Positions 34,101 through 45,100 of a stretch of 52,305 nt of DNA are shown here, one piece after another. Source of the stretch: Acanthaster planci (taxonomy: Eukaryota > Echinodermata > Asteroidea > Valvatida > Acanthasteridae); NCBI RefSeq assembly GCF_001949145.1, contig NW_019091434.1:65847-118151 (forward strand). The letters are read 5' to 3'. The notes under the pieces were generated by a model that saw only the letters and a list, made by a program, of their open reading frames with translations, had not been told where the DNA came from and did no database searches. Numbering within the stretch: position 1 is the first letter of the stretch; every line of letters starts with the position of its first letter. Both the position numbers and the translations under genes were made by a program.

Positions 34101-35270
34101 ACACAGAAAGGAGTCCAACAAAGACTTTTCTTAGAGTCAAAGAATGCACGCATCAGCGCTATAACAGCCTAACAACCGCTCTGTGGTAACTATGAGTAAT
34201 ACATTATTTGATTTACAAGACATGCTCATTAAGGTGGAACTCTGTTTGGTTCCTTGACTCTTCTCCAGGTGGAATAGTTGGTGCATCGGTCGGCAGTCTG
34301 GTTCTATTCTTTGTGATATTTGGCGCCGTCTTCGTCTTCAACCTTGCGAGAACCAGGTAAGTTCACTGAAATTGCTGGAATATACACACTCTTACTTTGT
34401 ATTCACAAGGACAACATCAGTCTGGTGGACCCATCCCTGAAACGACAGAACCGGTTTTATGAATAAGTATTACACACAAAAAAGTTAGCTACCATACACA
34501 AACTAAAAACTAAAAAAGTTTCAGCAAATTGTATTCAGAAATGGTTTCAGTTGTCGTAACGAGAAACGAAAGTCACATCGAAATTAAATTTGTCTACCAC
34601 TGAAATGTTTTGAGTGATTGTATTTTTTCCTCTGTGTAGCAAAAATCGGCGGGCCAGGCCTGCTTTGTCAGCACCGGCTCCTCTTCCCTCAGTCATCTAT
34701 GACCCAGGAGTCCACGATGATTTCTGCGGCCGGGCTTCACTGATACAGCCCAAGCCAAGCAAAGACGTATACAGCGACTCCGACCGGTACCAGCAAGCGC
34801 TGATGGCTCGCCGCTATAATCCTGCACCGGTCCGTGACCACCCTCACCAGGGGATGCCGAGCTCGTCCAGCGTGGTCCGGAACCCGGCTGCGGGTGCGCA
34901 CAGCTACGACTACGCCTACGAACCGGGCCCATCTCGGTCAAGAATAGAGTCACCGCTGCGTGCCCCTATCCCGATGTCGGAGATCGAACGGGGCCACGAG
35001 TACGCCTACGTGATGGACGACAACTTGTACGAAGCGTCTCCGAGGAGTCATTTGGGGTATGCGAAAAACTCGAAATCGGTCCCACCGACCGTGACGACTG
35101 CCCCTCCGGCCTACTCACGGTCACCGTCTCGTGCTCCGTCTAAGGCGCCATCTGAGCACACTTATCAGTCCATATCCGAGTACAACGACCCGCCGAGCAG
35201 CCCAGCTTCTAAGGGCGGTCCCGCGCCGTCAGTGAAGTCAGTTGGCTCGCATCATTCGTCCAAGAAATAG
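28082..35270 (+). CDS. Gene B: type I membrane protein with seven EGF domains, complete
   Basis: Eleven exons (28082-28190, 28865-28969, 29988-30110, 30902-31015, 31307-31438, 32146-32286, 32840-32995, 33221-33376, 33813-33857, 34269-34356, 34640-35270) join in frame to 599 aa. Order: signal peptide (MTMLSGTFLTGLSVLLAAVG), seven six-cysteine EGF domains (one per exon, residues 37-345), a 15-residue linker, a membrane helix (about 363-385, IVGASVGSLVLFFVIFGAVF), a basic stop-transfer patch, and a tail of about 210 aa. The tail has 14 tyrosines, PPAY (545-548, a WW-domain ligand type) and TYQSI. There is no DSL or laminin domain, so it is not Delta/Jagged. I do not recognise an orthologue; a receptor, adhesion or ligand role is inference. 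AATAAA follows at 35847. Confidence 0.93.
28865..28969 (+). CDS. Gene B exon 2: EGF domain 1
   Basis: 105 nt, phase 1-1. Six cysteines; CYNGGTC fits the O-fucose consensus. An NIT N-glycosylation sequon lies between Cys3 and Cys4. Ends CPEPYFGWQC. Confidence 0.92.
29060..29268 (+). repeat. Dispersed repeat (GAGCTGGACCAAGAGAG family), copy 3
   Basis: In gene B intron 2. Reads GAGCTGGACCAAGAGAGGGC, CCTAGCAACAGAGGCTCCTT, ACCAACAAAATGAACACTCC, CTCTTTTCAACCGATGAGGG, then AGGGCGGATTCACG. Same orientation as 5205-5384 and opposite to 15411-15614. Confidence 0.85.
29988..30110 (+). CDS. Gene B exon 3: EGF domain 2
   Basis: 123 nt, acceptor TGTGGACAG, donor ATAG|GTAAAA, phase 1-1. Six cysteines; CQNGGIC lacks the Ser/Thr needed for O-fucose. 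Ends CQEGWTGQNC. Confidence 0.92.
   Translation, partial: NITMPVTTTLARMVGYATMTISPMATTAHARKVGQGKTAK
30902..31015 (+). CDS. Gene B exon 4: EGF domain 3
   Basis: 114 nt, phase 1-1. Six cysteines; CEHGGTC fits the O-fucose consensus. The hydrophobic, aromatic CFHYNTSFFCFCRRRYFGYF is unusual for EGF. Resembles gene C EGF3 (CYHDNTGAFCVC). Confidence 0.92.
31307..31438 (+). CDS. Gene B exon 5: EGF domain 4
   Basis: 132 nt, acceptor ACTACTGCAG, donor CTGC|GTGAGT, phase 1-1. Six cysteines; CANGGTC fits the O-fucose consensus. Ends CTEGWAGDNC. Confidence 0.92.
31494..31521. repeat. Short repeat end GAGGACTGTTAGGGTTAA
   Basis: Solo copy of the end sequence seen at 9403-9424 and in the hairpin at 41168-41226. 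Only one end is recognised here. Confidence 0.4.
32146..32286 (+). CDS. Gene B exon 6: EGF domain 5
   Basis: 141 nt, phase 1-1, donor CCAG|GTATAT. Six cysteines; CENAGSC fits the O-fucose consensus; an NIS sequon is present. Ends with a short proline linker (SEPLPPPP). Confidence 0.92.
32840..32995 (+). CDS. Gene B exon 7: EGF domain 6
   Basis: 156 nt, phase 1-1. A Thr/Pro linker (TDTPTTGQP) precedes six cysteines with CGDNGRCVPDE. It has the same length and the same CGDNGRCVPD core as exon 8, so the two exons are tandem duplicates. Confidence 0.92.
33221..33376 (+). CDS. Gene B exon 8: EGF domain 7
   Basis: 156 nt, acceptor ACGTGGCCAG, donor TCGG|GTAGGT, phase 1-1. Linker TVPTSTRPTT, then six cysteines with CGDNGRCVPDY and CTTGWQGVYC. 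Duplicate of exon 7. Confidence 0.92.
33813..33857 (+). CDS. Gene B exon 9: juxtamembrane linker micro-exon
   Basis: 45 nt between TTTTTCTGCAG and GTAAGA, phase 1-1. Encodes LDSREDAPQSSSPI, a polar Ser-rich stalk. It can be skipped without breaking the frame, so alternative use is possible. Confidence 0.8.
34269..34356 (+). CDS. Gene B exon 10: membrane helix
   Basis: 88 nt, acceptor TTCTCCAG, donor CCAG|GTAAGT, phase 1 in and 2 out. Encodes GGIVGASVGSLVLFFVIFGA followed by VFVFNLART. A GxxxAxxxG-like start could favour helix pairing. Confidence 0.9.
34640..35270 (+). CDS. Gene B exon 11: cytoplasmic tail and stop
   Basis: 631 nt, acceptor TCTGTGTAG, stop TAG at 35268-35270. Encodes residues 390-599, beginning KNRRARP. 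Tyrosines lie at 410, 434, 440, 449, 479, 481, 483, 511, 513, 520, 530, 548, 565 and 571. PPAY is at 545-548 and the C-terminus is HHSSKK. GC-rich, Pro/Ser-rich, probably disordered. Confidence 0.92.
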
Positions 35271-35846
35271 GCTCAGTGTGCTTCTTTCCGAATCCCACTT
35301 TGCCGAAATAATCCCGGCCACTCTAGTATGATTGCTGAAAACTGTATTCAAGATGTGAATCTAGGAATTGTATACAAACGACTGTCATACGGTAAATTAA
35401 AGTCCTAGGCCTATGCCATTTCCACAAAAAATCCACTAGATGAGTTAGCATACTCATATACTCAAACGAATTTAGATGGCAAACCGTAGATACAGGTAAA
35501 ACAGAAGGTTTTGAACCGTAAATATTCTCAGTGAAAATGTAAGTTTGTTTCTAGTTCTGCAGCTGTTTGTCCCAAATGACACTTCTTTTCAGAACTGGTT
35601 TTGAAGTACTTCATGAGAGCGGTTGGTGAGATGACAAAACTGAACCTTAAGCTTGTTGATAGTTGACTTTATTCTTTTAACCTTCAATTACGAAAAATAG
35701 ATCGTACATTCTAGTGTATTTAGACTGGGCACAACGTTTGAATATAGTCAATCCTTGTACGACCTCTCTTTGTATTATGTACAGTATATTAAGTGTCTGG
35801 TAGTTTTATGAACTGGTAACTTTTGAAATTCTGTAATTAATTAACA

Positions 35847-35852
35847 AATAAA
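35847..35852 (+). terminator. Candidate polyadenylation signal of gene B
   Basis: AATAAA in AACAAATAAAATAACTC, 577 bp after the gene B stop codon, followed by T/G-rich sequence. Another AATAAA lies near 36045; the one used is unknown. Confidence 0.45.
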
Positions 35853-36677
35853 ATAACTCATTTGTGTATATGTACATTTGACGTCAATGCAGCTGGTCTG
35901 CCATTTACATTACATAACAATTGTTGCCTTTTTACGGGGTGGGAATTTTCATTTCTTTTGCAAAGAATAATTATTTAATTAGGTATTTTGTGCCTTTATT
36001 TCTCGGTGGAGTACATTCCTTTCCAAAGTATGGAGTGAAATTAAAATAAATTTCATTCACAAGACGTAGAACAATTCTGTTGATTACTTGGGGTAAAAAT
36101 GAAACTTGGGCTGATCCGAAATCGGCGGGTGAATGTCTTGCTCAGAGTAGACGAGAACTTTGACCAGTGGGAAAACTAAAATTCATTTTAAGAAATTAAC
36201 AACTTTTTGTCTAAAATAACATACTTAAACGAGACGTAGTATTTGAGATAGAAGTATGGCAGCATTACATGAGAGTAATGAGCTCACACCGTAACTATAA
36301 CCGTTCACACGCACACAGGCTCCGGAACCTTTTGGGGGACGGAGGGTTGGGGTATTTTACGGGGGCAAAACAGGTTTTGAAATGCTTTCTTCAACCTGTT
36401 GACCTCAGTGAGGGGCTGAGACTAGATGCTGGTGCTTTTTAAACACTTTTGGAAGGAAATGAAACAGTCCCCTGGGCAAATCGTCATTCGTTATTTTCAT
36501 TTTTTCGAATGCAAAATAGATTGCCAAGGGGACGGGCATGCATGTCCGCCACCTGGCTCACTTAATACAGACAGCCCAACCAACTCGCAAACAAACCGGA
36601 ATTTCAGGAACAAATTCACTCGGTCTCGTGTTGAAATTACGCCCAGTAATTGAATCCTCGTAACGGTTTGCCTTAAC

Positions 36678-36876
36678 TCTAAAAAGAGGCGTGTTATTTT
36701 GGCCCATCTCACAGTCTGGGCGGATTCCGCTCCCAAGAACTCGGCTGTGCCATTCTCAATTTTCTTTTAAACTAGGCATGCTTGTAAAGTAGCTCCTCAT
36801 CATTACAGTTGTGAAGTTTGATATCAATCAAAGTTATGGTTTTGTTGTTATAGTCATTTTAAAGTTCATAACTTCA
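36678..36876 (-). repeat. Dispersed repeat, right member of an inverted pair around gene B
   Basis: Opposite orientation to 25903-26102 and about 200 bp of clear homology. On the minus strand it runs CTATAACAACAAAACCAT, AACTTCACAACTGTAATG, GGCACAGCCGAGTTCTTGGG, CTGTGAGATGGGCCAAAAT, CGCCTCTTTTTAGAG. Confidence 0.75.
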
Positions 36877-39014
36877 CAACTTTAAACTTGGCTGGCTTAA
36901 AAGAAAAATAATAGCATTCAAATACCTCGAAGTCTGCTTATTTAAATGTCAAATAGGTTAAAAATGTGTTTCAAGTAACAAGCTTGAGCATTCAAAATCT
37001 CTAAGGTTAGATTTTATTTTTTTCTGACAAAATGCATATTGAAATGTCTTCCTTTGATTGTTATAACCAGGATGTTTATTTTATTACTCAGCGGTACATT
37101 TTGTGACTTTGGTTATAGCCAATATGATGTTAAAGACTGTTAATGTGGCAGACTGATTTTTGTGTTTTCCCTGCCTTCGTCATTAGAACTTGTATAGGTA
37201 GTGATATTAACGATAAAATTACGCCGCAAAATTCAAGGGTTTTCCCAAATAATGGTTTGTTAAATTATAGATCATTCCAATAAAATAATTTTATTCCAAA
37301 GGAATGTAACCAGGGTGATCCCCGTTGCAATGTTCGGGCTTACGGGGTCACAGCTTGGTGGTCCCCACGGGAACAATAAATCATGATCCGTAGACCCACC
37401 TAATGGATGGAGCGAACCAGTTTTGGGATTGATCAAGATACCTACCCCGCTTGAAACAAACAGGCCCTTAGAACATGCACAACTTAGCCCCGTTGAAAAA
37501 CTTCTCACCAGCCTGTCTCTCCTTACCGTTGAGGGTGCACTTCAACTCCGATCTAATAGAAATTTTGGCCCGAGCGACATTTATAAGCAAGTTTGCGTTC
37601 GCTGCGCGCAGCAATGCAGTCTCACTTTGACTTTGCAACGTTGTCCTCACTAGGTAAATCCTTGTTCTAAACGAAGGATTTCCAGAATTCTTATAAAAAC
37701 TAGGCTTGAGTTTTCTTTTAGAAAACATATAAATAAAATCTGTCTGGTGTTGTCAACAATGCATTTTGAAATTGTGGTCTCTGACTCATGAATATTCATT
37801 TTACCGACTGCGACCTGACAGTGTTGTGGTTCTGCTTGGAGTCTTTCGTATTGATTGTAGTCAATCAGAACCTATATCGTGTCTGAAATTATGCTCATAT
37901 TTCGCCTTGGAACGGATGGTTGATTGTGTGGAAAATTATCAGGAAATAATTTATATTTTTAAGTATTTTTGAGATACTGTAAAACGGTACCTGCATTTTT
38001 TGCATTGTTGGGTTTGCTAGAATGCAAACGTTAACTCCGAATTAAGGAATGTGTTTATCACGTGCGAAAGCGATGGCATTTTTCTAAAATCATGGTAAAC
38101 GCATGAGCTAATACGGAGGCAAGTTATCATATACGTCATATCAACATAACCGTCATGTGGTGATTTATTTTATCAGAGAAATTGTGTCCTTTACTATGCA
38201 CCCCTAGGCCTATAGGTCATGTGAACAGAATGCATTTGTGGCAGGTGCATAGGAAGAAACTGTGTGTTGCTGGTCGATTGCTGTGAATGAGATTGGATCG
38301 ATGTCTGTCCCCTGGTAAAGGAAACAGCAAACCATGAAAACATCTCTCTGCCAGCATAGGCCTACATGAAACTTAATCTAATTTGAAAACAGCCATAAAC
38401 GTCTGAAGTCGAACATCTTTAAAAGGTGAGACTGAATTTTCAAAGCGACGTATAAAAATATCCCAAAACTACCAATGACATTAAAAGTCGGATATGTACA
38501 GGCTAAGTAAATATTCCAACGTGTGATTTTTTTCACATTACGCCCCAACTTGTGGCGAGTTTATTCGAGCACCCTAACCTACGCAACCGCACAAGCTGCT
38601 CCATCGTGCACTTTCCACCGCACCACGGTCATGAAATGCTTGAGCAGTGCATCCAGCCGTTACTTGAGAATCTTTGTGATATTTTCGGCCCCCATTTTCA
38701 TTTAAAAGAAAGAATAATAGTGCGATCTTGTACCCGGTACCTATTGACGTCACCTATTGGGTTTCTTTGGGGACACTAGTTGAATCGTGACAGTACAGTT
38801 TCGGTGAACGACACGGCGTACACCAGCAGTAACAAGGACAGTTGCCTCTTGCTGGGTGGGTAGAGAAAGCAGACAGACAGACTTGTTGGCCTGCAGTACA
38901 GACAGTGATTGCCAGTCGTTTAAAATTTGTCAGCAAACAGCGTGAAGCCGGAGAATTTTAAAGCTTAGACCTAATATCACAAAGTGAGGGGAAAGAGAGG
39001 CGATATCGAGGACC

Positions 39015-39135
39015 ATGAAGTTTTCAGCGGATGGAATGCCGCGCGGGTTGGGAGTAGCCATGGTGTTGCTTGTCGTCCTTCTCGGTCAGCAGTGGCACCC
39101 GGTGAACTGCCAGAACACGTTCCCTCCAGATTTGT
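39015..39135 (+). CDS. Gene C exon 1: signal peptide
   Basis: 121 nt; ATG at 39015 in GGACCATGA. Encodes MKFSADGMPRGLGVAMVLLV, then VLLGQQWHPVNCQNTFPPDL. Donor TTGT|GTAAGT, phase 1. Other in-frame ATGs (codons 8 and 16) would also leave a signal peptide. Confidence 0.87.
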
Positions 39136-42100
39136 GTAAGTACAGGACAGTGAAGGAATTCCAGTGAACTTTATGTCGTGATCGTTTCGTGAGCGGTCCC
39201 TTTAAGATTTTCATATTTGATTTTCATTATGAAACGAAAATCGGAAAATTCTTTTTTTCGTTGCTCAAGTTTGAAAATTAAACAAAAAAATGGATAAAAC
39301 GAGTTGTTTCTCCCCTTTTCCGTTTGAAGACAAAACAAGTAGAAAAATAAGAATAAGTTCTTTCTCTTTCTGCACATTAAAAACAATAAACGAAAAACAC
39401 GAGAGCAATTTCCATTAAAATTTACTTTAATCCGAATTTCAATTTACAGAACACGTAGATTGATGTAAGTTATTATTATTCTGGTTTATTTCCATTCGAT
39501 TGCAACCCAAAAGATGTTTCCCTCCTATATCCATAATACATAAAGCGCGGCATAACCGTCTCCTTGAATAAAGCATGACGTCAACTCTTAGTCCCTTTTC
39601 GTTTGAGTTGCAACATACGCACGTCCATTAATTCCTGTAACCGTCAGCGTAATTTCTACAAAAGCGGAGATCAGTATGCCATACAAACCCCGAGAAAAAA
39701 ATTAGGGACAGATCCAGAATTGTGAATATGCGATTTATCCACAAATTCAGTACTAACATTGTACTTCCTGAAATGGAAGTTGCTTTTAGAATGTGAGAAT
39801 TTCTTCGTGGGTTGTTCCTTCCTTTACTTTGTTGGCCAAGAATTCTGTGTAATCATCTCAGTCATATTTGATTCTTGTAGTTAAGCGGGCTATAACCCTT
39901 GACGTTTCTAACATTACCAGATGAAAATATGGAACTAAAATTATTCGTTTTCACATTCAAAAGCGACAAACAACATGATGTCGTTTTTTTGTTCTTGAAA
40001 TGAAAAATGAGAAACGAACTTGTCCTTTTTCGTTTTTTCTTTTTAAACGGAAAAATGAAAAACTTGTTTTTCCACGCTTTCCAAATTTAAAAATATAAAC
40101 GACTTTTTCCTTTTTACTTTTTTGTTTTGTTTTGCTCTAAACACTTAAGACGAATGAACAAAATGCACACAGACCGTATGCGCTGACGTTTATTCATTGT
40201 TTTTTTATATGAAAATAACAACCGGAAGTCGATATATTTTTTCAATACAACAGGAAGTACATCGAGTCATTTCTCGTTTTTCCTTGAAATCGAAAAAGCG
40301 AAAAAAGGAAAACAACTCGTTTCTCGTTTTCATTTTTGAAAGGATAAAAAAAGGCGGAAAAGCGCTTCTGAATGATTTAATCAAATATTCTTTTCTTTTT
40401 TTGTACCCTACAAGTTCCGCTGCCCCACGTGTCTTTACCGTCTCCATCTTCGATGTGTCTGCCGGGCTACTGCGAGCACGGAGGCACCTGTTACGGCGTA
40501 CACGAACACCCCGTCTGTGTCTGCTCTGGTCCCTACGTGGGCGAGCGTTGCGGTGAGTTTGGAGGTGTAATTCGACAACCAGAATTAGAAGCCATTACTG
40601 CGGTGGTGCAATGCTCGTGGAAAGGTGGTACGCGCGCGTTACATGCCTCTTCGACAAACAGGGTGTCGTGATTTGCCTAATGCACGCGCGCCACGTCAAG
40701 CTGAAGAATATGCGTGTGCGTGAGGTACCACGGCGGTTATGGCGTCTAATCGGATTAGTCTATAGACCGATTGCGCCCGCTAAGCCACGTGACCTTTAGT
40801 GGGTATTAAATATCATCAAACATCATGGAGTCCACCGAAAGCAAAGTGTTTAATGAATATCATTTATACCAAAAATAAAGCTGGCGGTATACCGTGCACA
40901 GACTACTGATGTGCTGCATGGGTGCTATAACGTAACTTGGCATATTTTTGTCACTCAAAACCACGATGCAATGGGGATGATACCCACTATATGTCATGTG
41001 ATTTGCGCAATCGGTCGATTATCCTCGCCAAAATTAACGTTGAATTCGGGTATTTCGGTTGATGCATAAAGCTCATTAATCCCGGTTTGGGGATAAAAGT
41101 AGGGGGCTCAAGTTATTTAAGGGTCGCACAGAAAACCACGGCTTGGAATTTAGATTAAAAACATGTATTAACCCTAACACTCCTCAGTCCTCCAACAGGT
41201 GAAGGATTGAGGAGTGTTAGGGTTAAGACCTATTTATACGAAAGGAAAGCTTGAAGCTGAAAACAAAGAGGCCCTATGAATTAACTTAAATCAACTATGG
41301 AAGAGAGGGTCATGTCAGTTGCTGCATGGCGTTACCGGCATGTCTCCTCCTTGTCGTGCGGAGCGACAGCTTTGGCAGCTTTGAGTCCATTTCCGTCGAA
41401 ATACTATTGAAAAAAAAGTGATTCGTTTGGACGCTCAAAATCTATACCGCTACCGGACTTTGGGAATATTTCTCTACTTTTCAAATAACATCTTTCAGTT
41501 GACTGTACTGAGTTGGGGAGCGATTAAGCGGTGCGTAACCGGTAAAATTGGCATTGAATACCGGTAACTTCCTTCCCCGAATGGTGCAAATTCAAGGACA
41601 ATGCAAAGAATTCAGGCATTCAAATCATGACTGAGCACCCCTCGCTACAGTTCAGATCTGAATAAAATTCTCATTCGGGAAAAAAAAGGTTTATAACGTC
41701 ACGTACCTATTCGCTGGCAGTCTGTGCAGGTTATAATAGGCCTGTACAGACGGAACGTGATATTTTAAGCCACAGTAGGGGTAGTGCGAGGTTGAACATT
41801 TCAGGGCCGACGACACACAATGAATCGAGACGGTATATGCCGACGTAACAATGCCAAATTCAGTAATTGCAAAACCGAACCTTGAGGCCAAAATATATCA
41901 GTGCATATATAACAGCGCAATTTAACGGCCCCCTACTTTTCCAAAGCAGCCCTTCCAAGCTTTTTGCTGAAAAACTTGCTTGCAACTTAAGATAGGTCCT
42001 ATAGAAAATAAATTGATATTATTCAGATTTAAACGCAGTATTCGTATATACCGTATTTCTTCTAGTAGTATAATCTGGAAATCCGAAAGGACATGAGTGC

Positions 42101-45100
42101 AAAGTGGGGAAAAGACTGAAGGTGTGCTATCATGCGAGTACATTATCACAAAGAAACCATTTGAAAGTTGACAATTTCTGGTTACGTTTGTAGCCTACTC
42201 ACTGAATAAATTTGTCTACAGCAAGAATTTTAATATCTTGTAATGGAACAGCGTATTTAAAGGGTTATTGACTACTTTGACTTTGAATCGGGAAATGATC
42301 TTGCCGAATCAACCTTTGCTGAAAAAATATGAGTGTCGTAAAAGTCAATATCAGAGAGGAGGAATATTCTTGCCTCACTTCCGCGACCTATATTTTAGGA
42401 GTAAACACTGAGATAGTCGGTGATCCACTGATAATATTCAGATAACTCAATATTATGCAGACTCCATAAAGACTAATGAAAGCCATGTTTGATTCAATAT
42501 TTCGTTCTTTATTCAGAACATCGATAGGAATGATGAAGATGTTCTGAATAAAGAACGAAATATTGAATCAAACATGGCTTTCATTAGTCTTTATGGAGTC
42601 TGCATAATATTGAGTTACTCTGAGATAGGCGTGTGTTAAATCTGGCGTCCGGACAAGCATTGTCGCTTCTGTCTCTGTCATTTCTCGTTTTTAAATTTAA
42701 GTTTACAGACTTTTAATTTTAAGAATCATGTATGCGGTATAATGTAGCCCCCCTGAACTATAGCATAAAAAAGAAAGCATAAACCTGGAGGAAAAAGCTC
42801 CAGCTAGTCACTGCCAGAGGGGGAAAGAGTATGCGTCAACGTCACGTGTCTGTGACGCCCCCTATAGACAATATTGGAAATACGAGAATGGCCTTTGGGT
42901 TGGTTTTTCAAAATTCGCGCCATTGCACGATGTTCTCAATCGCGATGATAGTGATTACTAGTACATGTATTTGGCATGGTTACACTTTAGAGCGAAGTGT
43001 TCAGAGTTTAAACCACCGTGGCCGTAATGTAAGTTAAAAAGGGTAGTAGGATAACGTTAGACCGTTTCTTAATTTAAAGTTAAGTTATGCACATTTCTCA
43101 TAATGTTACATACAGTTACACCTACATGTACTAGTACTACATACACGTAGACCCGTAAACGGGGCCCGGCGAATACTTCGTCGTCGTGTACGACGGAGGA
43201 GTATTCGGATACTCCTCCAATACTCCTCAACGAATAGTTTTCCTTCGTGTACGACAGAGGAGTATTCGTTGGGCCCTGTTTACGGGTCTAAGTTACACCA
43301 TAGCATAACCATGGAGGAACCGCCTAGCTCCAAGTTACACCTCCAGCTGGTGGTCTCCCTGACCGTCACCACACTGTACGTTATACAATTAGGCCTAGAG
43401 AGGGATGTAGCCTAATGTAGCCTGGTGTCCAACGTGGCCGGGCTACACTTACACTGTTGTCATGGTTGTGTGTAGGCCCGTATAACTTATAACGATGCCT
43501 TAAATTGCCTTGCACTTGCCATACATATACTCATAACTTGGAAACTAGTCATGCTAGTTTGTGAATCAAATTAAAGTTAAAAGCTTGTCTTCGAGCGCAG
43601 AGGAACTGAGATTTCCCGAGCTACTATTCTCACCATTTGTGACCCGCTCTGCAAAAAGGTGTACTATTAGGGGAAGCTGTGCAATGAAAAAGGCATAATG
43701 GCTCATTCCAGCCGAGGGTTAAAACATATGGAAACATTTTGAGGCCAATTGCTTGACCAGAAGCCTCTGTTGCTGAGGAAAACCAAGAGAGTCTCTCATG
43801 TAAGTTGAATATTTCTGTTTGTTATGTTTAAAGGGCATTATATCAAAATGCACCTGTCATAAGATGAAATTATATGATGAATATATATGCAAATGGCAAC
43901 TCCAAAATGCAAAATGCCACTGGGAAGAATTATATATCAAATGAAAGCTTAGGATGTGAGCAATTTATTATATAGGCCTATAACTCAAATTCCAAAAAAT
44001 GTGACATAATACACCTTTTTGCAGAGCGGGTTACATTTTTGAAAGGCAGTGCCAATTATGCCTTAAGCATTAATTATCGCTAATACCACAGGGGTGATTT
44101 GCACAATGGGGGAAGAAAAAAAGAGCAAACACTGCACTTTTTGTCCTTCCCACAATGCCTTTCTACCATTGTGCAAAATCACTCATGCAGTAGGTCTATT
44201 ATCGCTAGGCCTACAGCTTATTGTGCTGATGGATGTACATTTTACCAACACGATGGGAACCTGTCATGTTATTTATTTCCCTAACTTGTCACCAGGGTCC
44301 ATGCTTTCATTGTTGTACATTGTCATTCAGTCCTTGTGCAGTTTCAGAATTACACGAGGCCTGAAGCGATTCCTCCCTACCAGAGCTTCAATTTCTAACA
44401 ACAAAGTGAAAGGCCTGCATTTTATAGCCTATTAGGAGTTGATTCAAACTAGTTGAGGGATGACATTGCAGCTTTTTGTGGTGGGAAAAAAAAATCTAAC
44501 CTGGGATCCAACCTGGAGCATCACGTCAAAGAAAATCCTATTGGAAAGAGTTCCATATCGGGACTGTTTCATTGGATGACCTGTACACAACCCGAATCAG
44601 ACTGGTCTGAAAATTATCTAGAGTTCTCAGTCATGCTCCGGTATTTTTCCTGCTAAATTTGACCTTGTAGGATGTTAGCACTTTTTGATGGCTGCAAACC
44701 ACTGCTAGGGAAATAAGTGATGTCCATATGGAACTCTTGCTGTCCCTTGTGCTAGAAAAACTATGACCTCAAGTCATAGTATTAGAATTTAAGTATTTGT
44801 TTATATATACATTTAAATGTACATAAACATTTTGATGCAAAATGTTGATGCATCATGACTCCGCACATTTTAAAAATTGCAAACTATTTTTAGGTTGGGC
44901 CTGATGGGCCATGTTGTTTTATTATTCCGTGTTCAGAATGGTACACCCTAAATATTGCCAGGGTACACAATTTAGCCACAGTAAAAGTACTTGGTACTAC
45001 AGACGTTTTTCACCCAAGTGACTGGATTGCGCTAAAAGTAAACAATACCACCATGTACGGACCGTCTTGGCCACGGCGATTGCATAGTTTCAACCATGTG

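Larger units (their letters stand above)
35271..39014. other. Gene B 3' flank and intergenic region up to gene C
   Basis: Holds the presumed 3' UTR of gene B, the right member of the repeat pair (36678-36876), and the presumed promoter and 5' leader of gene C. The frames at 37272-37728 and 38523-38936 overlap on opposite strands and show no family signature. No other gene is supported. Confidence 0.6.

Noticed and set aside
28082-35270. Gene B as a Delta/Jagged-type Notch ligand
   Set aside because: No DSL domain and no MNNL-like N-terminus; EGF domains begin directly after the signal peptide.
43311-43379. Alternative first exon of gene C
   Set aside because: Its possible donors are phase 0 while the next EGF acceptor needs phase 1; kept only as a low-confidence finding.
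44094-44435. 113-codon hydrophobic frame
   Set aside because: Begins inside an inverted-repeat element and has no recognisable family or splice signals.
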